A stretch of 64,000 nt of DNA from positions 73,878-137,877 of the forward strand of contig BBDJ01000011.1 of the NCBI GenBank assembly GCA_001312325.1, in the 5' to 3' direction. Positions 10,232-19,825 of the stretch are shown one piece after another. The notes below the pieces were generated by a model. It did not search any database. It had not been told where the DNA came from and worked only from the letters and a program-made list of their open reading frames with translations. The translations under genes were made by a program, and so were the position numbers. Position 1 is the stretch's first letter; every line of letters starts with the position of its first letter. This DNA comes from Lysinibacillus pakistanensis. GTDB taxonomy: Bacteria > Bacillota > Bacilli > Bacillales_A > Planococcaceae.

Positions 10232-10351
10232 TTACGCATGAGCCATTTTTACATCATAATTCTTATATAATGTGGTTCCTTGTGGGGTTAGTAAATTGAC
10301 TAGCCCTATTTTCAATAAAGACACTACAGCCCAACCCACTTCTAATATTAA
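10232..10351 (-). pseudogene. Possible 3' remnant of a lost gene
   Basis: An open minus-strand frame of 39 codons without start codon or ribosome binding site reads like the conserved end of a protein (EVGWAVVSLLKIGLVNLLTP, then QGTTLYKNYDVKMAHA). It sits in an otherwise gene-free stretch (9958-10643) of AT-rich sequence. I do not recognise the family. It could be chance. Confidence 0.3.
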
Positions 10352-10643
10352 TTATCATCTATAGGGTTCGAAATCAAAATAGCCATCGCCATCTTAAAAA
10401 AAATCAATCACAATAAAGAACAATTATAGCTAATCCAACATTCCGAAGAAGAAATCTTAAGGCTTTTCAAGATAGATTTTCTCTATAAATAGACTAGTTC
10501 AAAGGGTGGACTTTTATTTCTTAGTAATCGCCAGTTTTGCAAAGACATGCTTTTATCATCAAGTTTTGAAAAACACCGCAAAAAAAGATCAAAATTTATT
10601 AATAATGATTCATTATGATGATGAATAGAGGAGGTGAAATGCT

Positions 10644-11519
10644 TTGAAATATGAATGGGTAATTCAAAAAACAATACATTGGATTGAATCTCATTTACAT
10701 GAGCAAATTTCTGTCAATGATATTGATCATATTACAGGCTTTTCAAAATATCATTTTCATAGAATCTTTCAAAATTCAGTAGGAATGTCTGTCTCAGAAT
10801 ATATTCGAATGCGACGACTTGCAAACGCGGCAAGTACGCTTCTTTATACGAACGAGAGAATAATTGATATAGCTGTCTATTACCAATTTGAATCACAAGA
10901 ATCTTTTACACGAGCATTCAAAAAACAATATAAATTACCACCAGGTCGATATAGAAGTGTTATGAAAAATATAAGTGAAAACAAGGAGGAGAAAATAATG
11001 GGGGAAAAAGTGAAGGGCTGGATTTTAAGTGGAAGTCATCCTTTTAATTATGAAATAGGAACAGATCGAAGAAATATACATCAAGGGAAAGCATCAGGTT
11101 ATTTAAAGTCAAAAACTGTACAAGAACCAGGAGAATTTGCAACCATGATGCAGGAATTTAAGGCTGATAAATTCAGGGGGGAAAGGATTATGCTCTCAGG
11201 ATTTATTCAAACCAAAAATGTCCAACAATTTACAGGTCTATGGATGCGAATAGATAGTGCCTCAGACGAGATTCTTCAATTTGATAATATGAATAATAGA
11301 CCAATCATTGGTACTAATAATTGGAATCGCTATTCTATAGTTCTAGATGTACCAGAAAGCAGCGCAATCATCTCGTTCGGAATTTTATTAACAGGGAAAG
11401 GAGAAGTTTGGTTAGATGGACTTAGTTTTGAGGTAGTTGATAAAAATACGCCGACAACAAATTTTAGTGTTGAAACCATTCTTTTGGATGAACCCACAAA
11501 TCTATCCTTTGAAGAATAA
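10644..11519 (+). CDS. AraC-family transcriptional regulator
   Basis: A 291-residue protein with an N-terminal AraC/XylS double helix-turn-helix (residues 1-105: HITGFSKYHFHRIFQ in the first reading helix, IIDIAVYYQFESQESFTRAF in the second, ending in the usual PPGRYR) and a C-terminal beta-rich domain of about 165 residues (GWILSGSHPFNYEIG). The TTG start is chosen because GAGGAGGTGA is 6 bp upstream and the nearby ATG is followed at once by a stop. The C-terminal domain probably senses a ligand. No target gene is adjacent on the same strand. The frame is intact, unlike many neighbours. Confidence 0.85.
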   Translation: MKYEWVIQKTIHWIESHLHEQISVNDIDHITGFSKYHFHRIFQNSVGMSVSEYIRMRRLANAASTLLYTNERIIDIAVYYQFESQESFTRAFKKQYKLPPGRYRSVMKNISENKEEKIMGEKVKGWILSGSHPFNYEIGTDRRNIHQGKASGYLKSKTVQEPGEFATMMQEFKADKFRGERIMLSGFIQTKNVQQFTGLWMRIDSASDEILQFDNMNNRPIIGTNNWNRYSIVLDVPESSAIISFGILLTGKGEVWLDGLSFEVVDKNTPTTNFSVETILLDEPTNLSFEE

Positions 11520-11545
11520 TGAAGTGGTTGTTTATTTGATTTAGA

Positions 11546-11587
11546 AAAAGCATGTCCACCGAAAAAGTACATCGGTGACATGCTTAG
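11546..11587. terminator. Hairpin after AraC-type gene
   Basis: AAGCATGTC..ACCGA pairs with TCGGTGACATGCTT (one bulged C). On the minus strand it is followed by TTTTTCT, so it can terminate the small membrane-protein transcript coming from the right as well as the AraC gene. Confidence 0.6.
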
Positions 11588-11588
11588 T

Positions 11589-11683
11589 GATGGATAGAAA
11601 CGCCAAAGTGACGGATAGAAAGATTGAAACGATGGATAGAACAGTTCAATTGATGGATAGAATCATCAAAGGGATGGTTAGCG
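11589..11683. repeat. Tandem 21-bp repeat with GATGGATAGAA core
   Basis: Cores start at 11589, 11610, 11631, 11652 and (degenerate) 11673, an exact 21-bp period. The 11-bp core GATGGATAGAA is conserved and the 10 bases between cores vary. The core contains TAG in one frame, so it is not a coding repeat. A related array closes the window at 63939-63993. Confidence 0.7.
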
Positions 11684-11699
11684 CCTTCGAATTCTAATA

Positions 11700-12067
11700 T
11701 TATTGCTTTTGTTCTAACTTAGATTGGCGATATATTCGAAGCAAATCCAGCCCTAGTAATAGTACGATGATGTAAAATATAGGGCTGTCGAAGGATAGCC
11801 AAATTGAGATTTGCCACCAAGCAATGTTAAAACAATCCATAGTCCTACAGTATACAGTGTTACGCTAACATATGCTTTTTTAGATAGCTTTTTGTATTGC
11901 CCCTTATCCATTGTGATTTGTACAATGACCAAAATTATTAAAATAAGCAGAATTATTTTTTTTGCTTAGTACTGCAGCTAATGTAGTATCAGGGAAAAAA
12001 ATCATTGACGAAAAGTAGGGTAAAAAAATACAAGAATACAAAAGTTAAAAATAGTAGAAAGCCTCAT
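11700..12067 (-). pseudogene. Small membrane protein gene with several frameshifts
   Basis: From an ATG at 12067 (AAGGAGA 9 bp upstream) the minus strand encodes MRLSTIFNFCILVFF, then, after shifts near 12018, 11956 and 11815, further hydrophobic segments and a basic end (LLLGLDLLRIYRQSKLEQ) with a stop at 11700. The repaired product would be about 120 residues with three or four membrane helices. Family unknown. Most breaks are in A/T runs, so the gene may be intact in the cell. Confidence 0.5.
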
Positions 12068-12130
12068 GCAAAATCTCCTTAGTTGCCAGTATTCCTTTCA
12101 TTGTATCATGGTTTTACTGGCGGAGAGAAA

Positions 12131-12796
12131 TTATAATTTGGACTCATGATAGCGTTTGAGCATTGTTGCAAATTGCTCACGTGTTACGAAATTTTGAGGG
12201 TTCGAGCCGTCCGTAATACCTTGACATTGCAGCCAATCCCACGCAGCTTTATGCGTTTCAGTGGCTTTACGCGTTGGAATAATAGCTTGTTTTGTTTGCA
12301 AAGCGTTTTCCAGTTCTTTTATTTTGTTTAGTAATTCATTGTATTGTGACATTGTTAGCTCTCCTTTAGCTTTATTCGTTAATGTTATGTATTTCATAGG
12401 ATCAACGGCATTTGGTTGTCCCGTTTGCCATAGACCATTATGTATTTCGAAGTGTAAATGAACACCAAATGCACGTCCTGTATTACCCATAATTCCGATT
12501 TGCTGTCCCTGCTTCACCTTTTGTCCTACCTGAACGCAGGAAGAATCCAAATGAGCATAATTTGTTTCATATGTTTTGCCATGGATTGTATGCCTAATCA
12601 TCACAACGTTTCCATAGCTGCTGAATGCCTGTGCTCGCGTAACAATACCAGCCGCACTGGCGAAAATTGGAACCTTTCCTGTTGATGCTAAATCGATGCC
12701 TTGATGCCATTCTTTCCCAAAGCCGATATTTCGCCAACCAAATTTACTAGTTAATCGAGCATTCTTCACAGGACTCATAAAATCAACCATTATCAT
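12131..12796 (-). CDS. Phage-type endolysin, M23 metallopeptidase with SLH-like C terminus
   Basis: A peptidoglycan endopeptidase of the LytM/M23 family. Residues 1-140 hold the catalytic domain with zinc ligands in WHQGIDLAS and VHLHFEI, plus NYAHLDSS. No signal peptide is present, as expected for a holin-released endolysin. The C-terminal 60 residues after a helical linker (AAWDWLQCQGITDGSNPQ, TREQFATMLKR) resemble one S-layer-homology-like wall-binding repeat. It is the last gene of the tail cassette, right after holin. Its task is lysis of the producing cell, by analogy with phage and tailocin clusters. Confidence 0.85.
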   Translation of the reverse strand: MIMVDFMSPVKNARLTSKFGWRNIGFGKEWHQGIDLASTGKVPIFASAAGIVTRAQAFSSYGNVVMIRHTIHGKTYETNYAHLDSSCVQVGQKVKQGQQIGIMGNTGRAFGVHLHFEIHNGLWQTGQPNAVDPMKYITLTNKAKGELTMSQYNELLNKIKELENALQTKQAIIPTRKATETHKAAWDWLQCQGITDGSNPQNFVTREQFATMLKRYHESKL

Positions 12797-12842
12797 TCAT
12801 CTCGTTTCGGTTTATTATAGGTTAATGCTCTTGAGGAATCAC

Positions 12843-13070
12843 TTAGCTAGCCGTTGTAGGATCAAGTATGGCATTATATGTACTAACGGCAATCAAAGCT
12901 AACACATATGGATTAGAGACTGCATCAATAATTAAAGTCCACACACTCTGCCAAGTAGTTAAATCCGCTCCGGTAATGCCATAATAGGCAAAGAGAGGAG
13001 TGATTACAGATAATCCTACCGTCATCCAAAATTGAGGATTGCGAATGCGAACCTTCCAATTAATTTTCAT
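12843..13070 (-). CDS. Holin, phi LC3 type
   Basis: A 75-residue protein starting MKINWKVRIRNPQFW, the hallmark of the phi LC3/phage holin 1 family, with two membrane segments (about residues 14-33 and 55-70) and a short polar end. It makes the membrane hole through which the neighbouring endolysin reaches the wall. Downstream of the coiled-coil membrane protein and 46 bp before the endolysin start, the usual lysis order. Confidence 0.8.
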   Translation of the reverse strand: MKINWKVRIRNPQFWMTVGLSVITPLFAYYGITGADLTTWQSVWTLIIDAVSNPYVLALIAVSTYNAILDPTTAS

Positions 13071-13087
13071 CGGGCATCATTCCTTTC

Positions 13088-13501
13088 TTATAAGCCAAAT
13101 AATTTTAAAATAAAAGCACCAATTATAATTGTAGGAAGAAGTATCCACCAATGCAGATATTGTTTAATGATGTCACCAATAGAGATATAATCCTTCTCAG
13201 ATTCCTCCTTTAGATCTTCCTCAATACTATCCACACGTTTTCCAATTCCTTTAACATCCTCCTGTAATTCAACCTGGGTCATATTTAATTTTGTAAGATT
13301 GATATTAATATTATTAAAGGTTTTATCCATTCGATGTAATTGGATTTGCTGATGCTTATTCATCTCCTGCTGCTGTTCGGATACTAATGTTAAACGATAT
13401 AATAATTCATGATTACCTTCTAATTTTGAAATTCGGTTCTCTTGATTCTTAATTTCAACCTCAGCACTGGCTAATCGTTCACCTAGTTTTTCATTAATCA
13501 A
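13088..13501 (-). CDS. Coiled-coil protein with C-terminal membrane anchor (XhlA-like)
   Basis: 137 residues: a long heptad-repeat coiled coil (about 1-105, for example RISKLEGNHELLYRL) and a single C-terminal membrane segment (ILLPTIIIGAFILKLFGL). This layout and its place just before holin match XhlA-type proteins that accompany phage lysis genes in Bacillus. It is longer than XhlA of B. subtilis. The TTG start has GGTGAT upstream, a weak site. Role in lysis is inferred from position. The next 208 bp (13502-13709) hold no gene. Confidence 0.55.
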   Translation of the reverse strand: MINEKLGERLASAEVEIKNQENRISKLEGNHELLYRLTLVSEQQQEMNKHQQIQLHRMDKTFNNININLTKLNMTQVELQEDVKGIGKRVDSIEEDLKEESEKDYISIGDIIKQYLHWWILLPTIIIGAFILKLFGL

Positions 13502-13709
13502 TTTTAATCACCGACTTTATCAAAATAGTAAAAGAGTAGGGGAGGGATAGCTCGCACCTACTCTAGCAAAGTATTGAATATTAATACGAAAATTACTAAT
13601 TTATACACTGATTATTATTGTTTTACGTATAAATATACTTATATTTTTAAATAATATGTGCCTTTTATCGAATGTACTCGCTTGTACCACTGAAATTGTC
13701 TACATCTGA

Positions 13710-14132
13710 TTATAATTCATCAATTAATTTATCAATACGCTCACGTAGAGTTATTTCATATAAATTAGCCACATCTTTTACATTTTCATGGTATTGATTC
13801 TTAGAGAATGATTTTGTGAATGGTAATTCTTTAGGGAAGTACTTAAAAGAATCACCAATATTCAATAATACTTCTTCATGTTCAGTAGGGGTTAGAACTT
13901 CATTAAAAGTAGGATTACCAGAGTCATCTAATACAGGGTCTCCATTTTCATCAACGATAGGAACTTTAGTTATTACATTTTCGATAACCTTTTTAGTGAA
14001 TTTTCCACCGACATTTAAAATCTTTTGACCTCGATCTGATACAGCTTCTAGAAACTCTTGTGATTGCTCAACAACTTCAAAAGTAATAGAATAAACATTC
14101 TCTTTGACATCCTTAATTACACGGTATTTCAT
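13710..14132 (-). CDS. Phage-type hypothetical protein, 140 residues
   Basis: Unrecognised. Hydrophilic, no membrane segment; the central part has an acidic strand-like stretch (VDENGDPVLDDSGNP) and a basic helix precedes it. GAGG lies upstream of the ATG. It sits between the second fibre gene and the lysis genes, so it could be a fibre-associated or regulatory protein. Confidence 0.6.
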   Translation of the reverse strand: MKYRVIKDVKENVYSITFEVVEQSQEFLEAVSDRGQKILNVGGKFTKKVIENVITKVPIVDENGDPVLDDSGNPTFNEVLTPTEHEEVLLNIGDSFKYFPKELPFTKSFSKNQYHENVKDVANLYEITLRERIDKLIDEL

Positions 14133-14173
14133 AAATAAATTCCTCTTTTCTAAATTTTATATTATGTATTTTA

Positions 14174-14464
14174 TTATTTACAATTAGAATTATTTGAAAT
14201 ATCTTCAACCGTTATTTCTTTTACCATTGGTTGTAAAAGGCGAATGTATTCTAACATTTCTTTCTGAGAATACAGCTTTGTAATAACATTACTCAAACGT
14301 TCATCATGAATAGCAACTTCAACAAATCTTTCAATTTCTGTTTGTCCATTGATTTCTAATTTCTTTACAATAGGGGTAATCACTTGATAGATGTCTTTTT
14401 CAATAGGTACTTTTGCAGATTGAATTACTTCGTTATAATTTATATACTCTACTTGAACTGACAT
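14174..14464 (-). CDS. Phage-type hypothetical protein, 96 residues
   Basis: Unrecognised acidic protein (MSVQVEYINYNEVIQSAK at the start) with mixed helix and strand and no membrane segment. AGGTG precedes the ATG at good distance. It lies directly behind the second fibre gene in the same direction and is probably cotranscribed with it. Confidence 0.6.
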   Translation of the reverse strand: MSVQVEYINYNEVIQSAKVPIEKDIYQVITPIVKKLEINGQTEIERFVEVAIHDERLSNVITKLYSQKEMLEYIRLLQPMVKEITVEDISNNSNCK

Positions 14465-14574
14465 TCTTTCACCTCATTCATTAAAATCTTTTATCATGCC
14501 TTCATCGTTTCTTGATTTAATACTGATTGATTTCCTAACTCAACAAAAATCATAAAATTTTTCCTTTCTTTTTA

Positions 14575-15876
14575 TTATCCAGTAATAGTTGTTCTCAGAG
14601 ATGTCCCGACAGGAAGACTTACTCCAAATCCTGTTTTATTTCTAATTGTAAATGTAACTGTATAATTACCATTGCCAATATTATTGATGGTACACTTTTC
14701 TATATATGCTACTCCATTGATAGCATTTGATTGACTAATATCTCCTCCCATACCTCTGAATATAGTGGTTCCAATCATAGTATTTGACGCATTCAAAGGT
14801 TGAAAATTCATAGCTGGAGTGGTTATATTTCCTGCTGAGCCATCTGGTACTACACTAGATAACTGTAAATCAAATTCAACTTTTGGAACTCCTGTAGGTA
14901 TAGCTCTAATATTATTAGCCATAGTATCAAAAGTAGCATCCGAAGCAGTTTGAACTCCTTTACCAGTAATGGCAGATGCTACTTGTGCTTTACCATTACT
15001 TACAGAGGACTTTAAATCAGCTAAATTAAATAAATCTCCATCTAGTCCTTTAACAAATGTATAGCCGTTTTTATCTACCCTAGAGGCTATAGAACCATTA
15101 CGATATAAGTCTAAGCCGAAATCATTTTCATTGGATGCATTTAGACGAAATATAGCTTCGTGTTGCTTGTTCGGAGTGCGTAAATAGAGATTAGGTATAC
15201 CTTTTTCAATAACTAAGTCACCTGTCATTGTACCGCCTGTTCTAGCCATAAAACTAGATGTTTGAGGTGTCCACGGGTGAGGTTGTGAGATCATAGGGTC
15301 GCGTGCTATTGTTATTTCATTAACAACATCAAAAGTAGCGTATGCACTGAAAATTTCTACTTTAATATTAATAGGGTTTCTAGTATTAGGTGCTTTTGTT
15401 ATAGGAATGTATAGTCTTGATGCTTCTGAAACTAGTGGTTTAACATAAAAACATTTAGCGAAGTCTGGTGATATATTGTTGATAGTCATAGTATTTAAAA
15501 ATACGTCTTCACCAACTTTTGCTACATTGTAAACTATTTCAGTACCACCCATAGCATTTCCTATGTGGTAGTCACTTGCTAAAGTTAGTTTTATCAAACC
15601 TGAGAAAGCTCTACCCACTAGAATGTCTATATATAGTGAATCTAATTTTGAATTATCATCGTCCCATTCATGAAACCGAAATACTTTAGATGCTGACGAG
15701 TATCCTAAGTTAATAATGTCTGTGTCATTGTAAACACCTTTTTGCCATGAGTTATCTACTTTAGAAGAGAGAGCCGAAACCTGACTCTCAACTCCTTCTG
15801 CTTTATCTACTTTTACTTTTAATTCATCATTAAGATTATTATAATTAATTTGATTCCCTTGGTATGCCATCAGCAT
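14575..15876 (-). CDS. Second tail fibre / receptor-binding protein
   Basis: 433 residues with an intact frame. The start MLMAYQGNQINYNNLN (or MAYQ at 15870) reads like a fibre attachment region, then a beta-rich region, TGGTMTGDLVIEKG (a fibre motif about residue 215), and the segment SSVSNGKAQVASAITGKG with TFDTMANNIRAIPTG. That last segment and an earlier one (NSWQKGVYNDTDIINL) recur in the larger fibre at 16364-19344, so the two are paralogues. It likely binds the target cell surface. Translationally coupled to the small gene before it. Confidence 0.7.
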   Translation of the reverse strand: MLMAYQGNQINYNNLNDELKVKVDKAEGVESQVSALSSKVDNSWQKGVYNDTDIINLGYSSASKVFRFHEWDDDNSKLDSLYIDILVGRAFSGLIKLTLASDYHIGNAMGGTEIVYNVAKVGEDVFLNTMTINNISPDFAKCFYVKPLVSEASRLYIPITKAPNTRNPINIKVEIFSAYATFDVVNEITIARDPMISQPHPWTPQTSSFMARTGGTMTGDLVIEKGIPNLYLRTPNKQHEAIFRLNASNENDFGLDLYRNGSIASRVDKNGYTFVKGLDGDLFNLADLKSSVSNGKAQVASAITGKGVQTASDATFDTMANNIRAIPTGVPKVEFDLQLSSVVPDGSAGNITTPAMNFQPLNASNTMIGTTIFRGMGGDISQSNAINGVAYIEKCTINNIGNGNYTVTFTIRNKTGFGVSLPVGTSLRTTITG

Positions 15877-16054
15877 CTAACTCCCATCCATATACTTCTA
15901 CTAAATGATTAATAATATGTGGAAGATAATCTTCATTTGTTACGTCACTTAGCAAATACGTTTCCATTGTACGAGGATTATAGCCACCAGTAGCAATACG
16001 TCTAGCAATGATTTCAACTATTTCCATATCTACGACTACCTTTTTCTTTGTCAT
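15845..16054 (-). CDS. Small phage-type protein, 69 residues
   Basis: Unrecognised; highly charged at the start (MTKKKVVVDMEIVEIIARRI), no membrane segment. AGGGGG precedes its ATG by about 10 bp. Its end overlaps the start of the second fibre gene by 26-32 bp, so it is probably translated together with it. Position suggests an XkdX-like accessory, a fibre chaperone or a small structural part. Confidence 0.6.
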   Translation of the reverse strand: MTKKKVVVDMEIVEIIARRIATGGYNPRTMETYLLSDVTNEDYLPHIINHLVEVYGWELDADGIPRESN

Positions 16055-16055
16055 A

Positions 16056-16343
16056 TTATAGAATACCCCCTGTTTCTTCTTTCAATAAGCGAATATCTTC
16101 TTCTAATTGTTTAATACGTTTTTGTTCTTCTGTTTCTTCTACAGGAAAATCTTTAAAGATTACTTCTCCATCTTCTACCTTTACAGCAAATTGTTTAGAG
16201 TAATCAATTGAGCCATGAGGTACATCAATGAAAGCAAGTTCTACTTCTTGCTCATGTGGTACTACATCACCTTTAGCTTCTCCTGTTTGATAAATAATTG
16301 TTCCTGTTGCTTTGTTATAAATAATGCGATTATCTAATTGCAT
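16056..16343 (-). CDS. Phage-type protein next to tail fibre, 95 residues
   Basis: Starts MQLDNRIIYNKATGTIIYQTG and ends in a charged helix (EEQKRIKQLEEDIRLLKEE). Proteins of this shape, similar to XkdW-type proteins, follow fibre genes in Bacillus prophages. It is 20 bp behind the main fibre gene and two bases ahead of the next small gene. Function unknown; a small fibre-tip or assembly factor is plausible. Confidence 0.6.
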   Translation of the reverse strand: MQLDNRIIYNKATGTIIYQTGEAKGDVVPHEQEVELAFIDVPHGSIDYSKQFAVKVEDGEVIFKDFPVEETEEQKRIKQLEEDIRLLKEETGGIL

Positions 16344-16363
16344 AAAATTCTTCCTTTCTTTTT

Positions 16364-19344
16364 TTACGATGATAGAATTACATATTTCATATCGCTTCTT
16401 ATAGCAGATGCGTAGCTAAGTGCATTATAAAATCTAAATGTTATCCTCCATTGATTACCCACTTGTTCTGGTATTGCTCTCAACGTGTGAAAACCATTCT
16501 TATATGCATCTATCCCTTCCCATCGTTCTGTCCCATCAAAGATAACGGCTCCTGCCTCATCTGTATAGGCTATCATTGGTTGAAAATCAAATAGTGGTGT
16601 GACATAGTTTGGGCTTGTTTGATACGGCATGACGGCATCTACATAAAATGTACCACGTACTTCTTTTCTTCCTGTTTGAATCAGTCTAATATTGTTTGCC
16701 ATATTATCAAATGTTTCTATCGGCGAGGTATAAACTCCTTTGTCAGAAATGGCACTCGCCATTTTCGTTTTTCCATCACTGACAGATTGAAAAAGCCTTC
16801 TAGGTGATGTTTCTATCCATGCGTCCCACACACCATTACGACACGTTCGTTCATATTCTTGGTCTCCTGTAAATTGTATAAGTTTTTGTACAACCCAATT
16901 TGGCTGATGTACAATTACAGTTCCCATAAACCAAGCGTCTGCATATGGAGCATTAAGAGCATTAAGAGCCATATACATTCCGTTTTTAGTAGCATTGTTC
17001 CAATCTTCGACAAGTGCACATACATCTGGGAAGCGAGAAAATAAGCTACTATTTGTATTATCCCAACTACCCATTTGTATACGTGTAGGTATATTGCTAC
17101 CTTGTGGAAACCACGGATAACCATGCGCTGTAGGAGAACCGGTATCTACACATCCTGACGTAGCATCTTTCATATCGTTAAATAATGTGTCGTAAACTCC
17201 TATCATTTCTACCTTAGCAGTTATAGGATTATTGGCATTAGGTGCTTTATATAGAGGTAATGCAATTCCTGTAGCATTAAAATCAATGTCTCCTATAAAA
17301 TAATCTGTAGCAAATGCAGGGACGATACTTATTATCTTTTTGTCGTAGTCGTATCTATCTTTTTCAAATTTAGCAATATTGTGAACTACTTCAGCCCCGC
17401 CTTTAGCATGAGAGTTAAAACTTGATGTTGCATACGATACTTTTATAGTCCCTGAAAAATTAACAACAGGTATTAATACATAAAAATTTTCTACATTTAC
17501 ATTAGATAACCATTGATCACTTTTTTATTTGGAAAACTCTACTTATTGTTTTACTACTTAGATTTATAATGTCAGTATTATTATAAACATCTTTTTGCCA
17601 TGAGTTGTTTGCTTTCTCTTTAACCTCATCATATCCCTCAGGTATTCCACCTGCCGCTATAGCATCCTGAACATCTTGACCTAACTTTGATAAAGGAATA
17701 GAACCATCAATAATGTTATTACCATCAAATTCTACTTTCATGTTTGGCATGTTACGGAATACAACTAATACAACATTATTCTCTTCAATCTCAGTATGTG
17801 GATTATCAGGAATAGAAAGACGATTACTAGTAAGTGTATAAGATACCTGCTCAAGGTAAACTGTATTATGGAATACCATTACTGAATCAGTAACCTGATT
17901 ATAGATCCCCGTTGGCAGTTCCCATATTGTTTGACCTACACTGTCAGTAACCAAAGGATAAGAATTAACACTTACATTTCCACCTCCAGTACCTGAGCCA
18001 CCGCCACCTTCAATCCATCCTGAATCATGGATTAATGAACTTGTATTATCATATGTGTAAGTACGCATATAGGAAATAGCAGTAGTGGGGTTAATTACGT
18101 TGAATATCTTAACAACATTTTCGTTATCAGGATTTTCATATACTAGTAAAGTAGCTGCATGGTCTGTTTCTGTAGGCAAGAAATCAAGGGCATCATTTTT
18201 AACCCAAAACATACCATTATAATCAGCATCAATATAATCCTGTTCTGAAATAACGATTACCTTGTCGCCAATACCTTTATCAGTGAAGTATTCTTTTATT
18301 GCTGTGTCTTTATCATCAATCTGTTGTTGTGTAAAAGTTCCAATTTCATCTGCTGTTAGCTCTACATTACCTGCACCATCAGGACTTTTACCATTAACAG
18401 TTGAGACAGCACCTGTACCATCTACGCCACGTAATGCTAATAGAATCCAGTTTGTATTTGTTTCAGATGGAATAGAATTAAGGTTGTTATCTCCCTTAGA
18501 TTGCCATGTACTACCGTTATAAGTTACAACGTTATTTTTAGAATAAGTAGTAGTGCTATTCCATACAGTAGCCTGACCCCAACCTTTAATAGATTCTGCA
18601 ACTTGATTGGCTTCATCAGTAGCTTTCTTAGTATCTGTAATAGCTACCTCAGCTTCATTAATTTTGTTATCAAACTCATTTTGACGGTTTTGTTCATTTT
18701 GAATTCTGATAGCTTCATTGGATTCCCGTATACTTTCAGCGTTTTTTTCTATCTAATTCATTTTGTTGTCGAGCACTCTCATTAGAATTTCTAGTATTTT
18801 CTGATGTGATACGATTTTGTTCATTTGTGTTTCTTGTTTGTTCCGCACTATTTGCCTCAATCAATACGTCGTTTAATTCATCTTTTAAATTATTTGCTTC
18901 AGATAGGGTACTTTTCACTTCTTCATTAAGTAATTGAACTTCGGCAATCAAATCTTGAAGAATACCGATATAGCTTAGATCTTTATCTTTTAAGTGGTCA
19001 AATATGAAAATAGAGAATGGTTGAATTGATACCATTGAAGTACCAGAGTATATAGAAAGAATGGTTGTTAGCTTTCCGGCTTCATTCATCTCTACACCAA
19101 CGAAATTATAAACAATCATTTGAGTGTTAACGTCTATGTATGGTTCACCGACAATTGTTTGACCTGAAGGCAATTTAAAGGTAATTTCAGCCCTTGTAAA
19201 AGCAGCTAAATCAAACTTTTTGCCATCATCAAATATTTTAAATTTTAATGTTGCTGAATCTCCTTGCTTAAAGGTAGGAACAACACTCGTCATTCTTCTT
19301 TTGATATCTACGTTTAATGTATATTCATTTTTAAATGACATCAA
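16364..19344 (-). CDS. BppU-type baseplate upper protein / tail fibre (frameshifted)
   Basis: One gene of about 992 codons. Residues 1-150 form a BppU N-terminal domain (MMSFKNEYTLNVDIKRR, then KFDLAAFTRAEITFKLPSG), which anchors fibres to siphophage baseplates. A helical coiled coil rich in N, E and Q follows (NRITSENTRNSNESARQQNE), then a GGGGSGTGGG hinge and beta-rich receptor-binding parts. The frame breaks in A-runs near 18749 and 17522; removal of one A in each makes the reading continuous. The C terminus shares modules with the smaller fibre at 14575-15876. It should decide which cells the particle binds. Confidence 0.8.
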
Positions 19345-19368
19345 TAAGCTCCTTTATTTATGTATTTT

Positions 19369-19797
19369 TTAATTTTGTGATTCGTAAAATTGAATTACAT
19401 ATTCAAATTGTTCACAGACTGAATCATATGTTTCTGCTAGTTCTCCTGAAACAATCATCAATTCTTCATCTAGGAATAGGTTAGCTACAGTGAGTAGCAT
19501 TTCTTTGTTTGCTTCATTTAAATCAATATGTAATTCTTCATTTAATAAAATGCTCATTTCATTTAAATACTCTTCTGTTACTTTAAAGTTACCTTTGTCA
19601 TCAATAATGATTTCGTTATTTTCATCTTTAATGGCATATTGATTTCTTAACTCATTTTCTTCAATTTGTACAGTATTGTTGTAATGATCATGTAGCAAGC
19701 GATTAAATCTTGAACGTAATCTTGATGTTTTACCTTTAAGCTCTAAATCAAAAAGCATTGTATATGTATTTGAAATATCTTTATTTTTAATTTGCAT
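19369..19797 (-). CDS. DUF1617-like phage protein
   Basis: 142 residues beginning MQIKNKDISNTYTMLFDLELKGKTSR, a pattern I associate with DUF1617 proteins found between tail genes in Gram-positive siphophages. Helical, acidic, no membrane segment. It lies between the tail endopeptidase and the BppU fibre with 28-24 bp gaps, so it is in the same transcript. Function unknown. Confidence 0.6.
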   Translation of the reverse strand: MQIKNKDISNTYTMLFDLELKGKTSRLRSRFNRLLHDHYNNTVQIEENELRNQYAIKDENNEIIIDDKGNFKVTEEYLNEMSILLNEELHIDLNEANKEMLLTVANLFLDEELMIVSGELAETYDSVCEQFEYVIQFYESQN

Positions 19798-19825
19798 TTC
19801 CTAATTCTCCTCGTATTAGTGATTA

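Noticed and set aside
11589..11683. Regular repeats read as a CRISPR array
   Set aside because: Core is 11 bp with 10-bp gaps, far too short for repeats and spacers, and no cas genes are near.
13816..14028. Plus-strand open frames within the tail cassette
   Set aside because: Shadows of minus-strand genes without start signals; codon patterns support only the minus strand.
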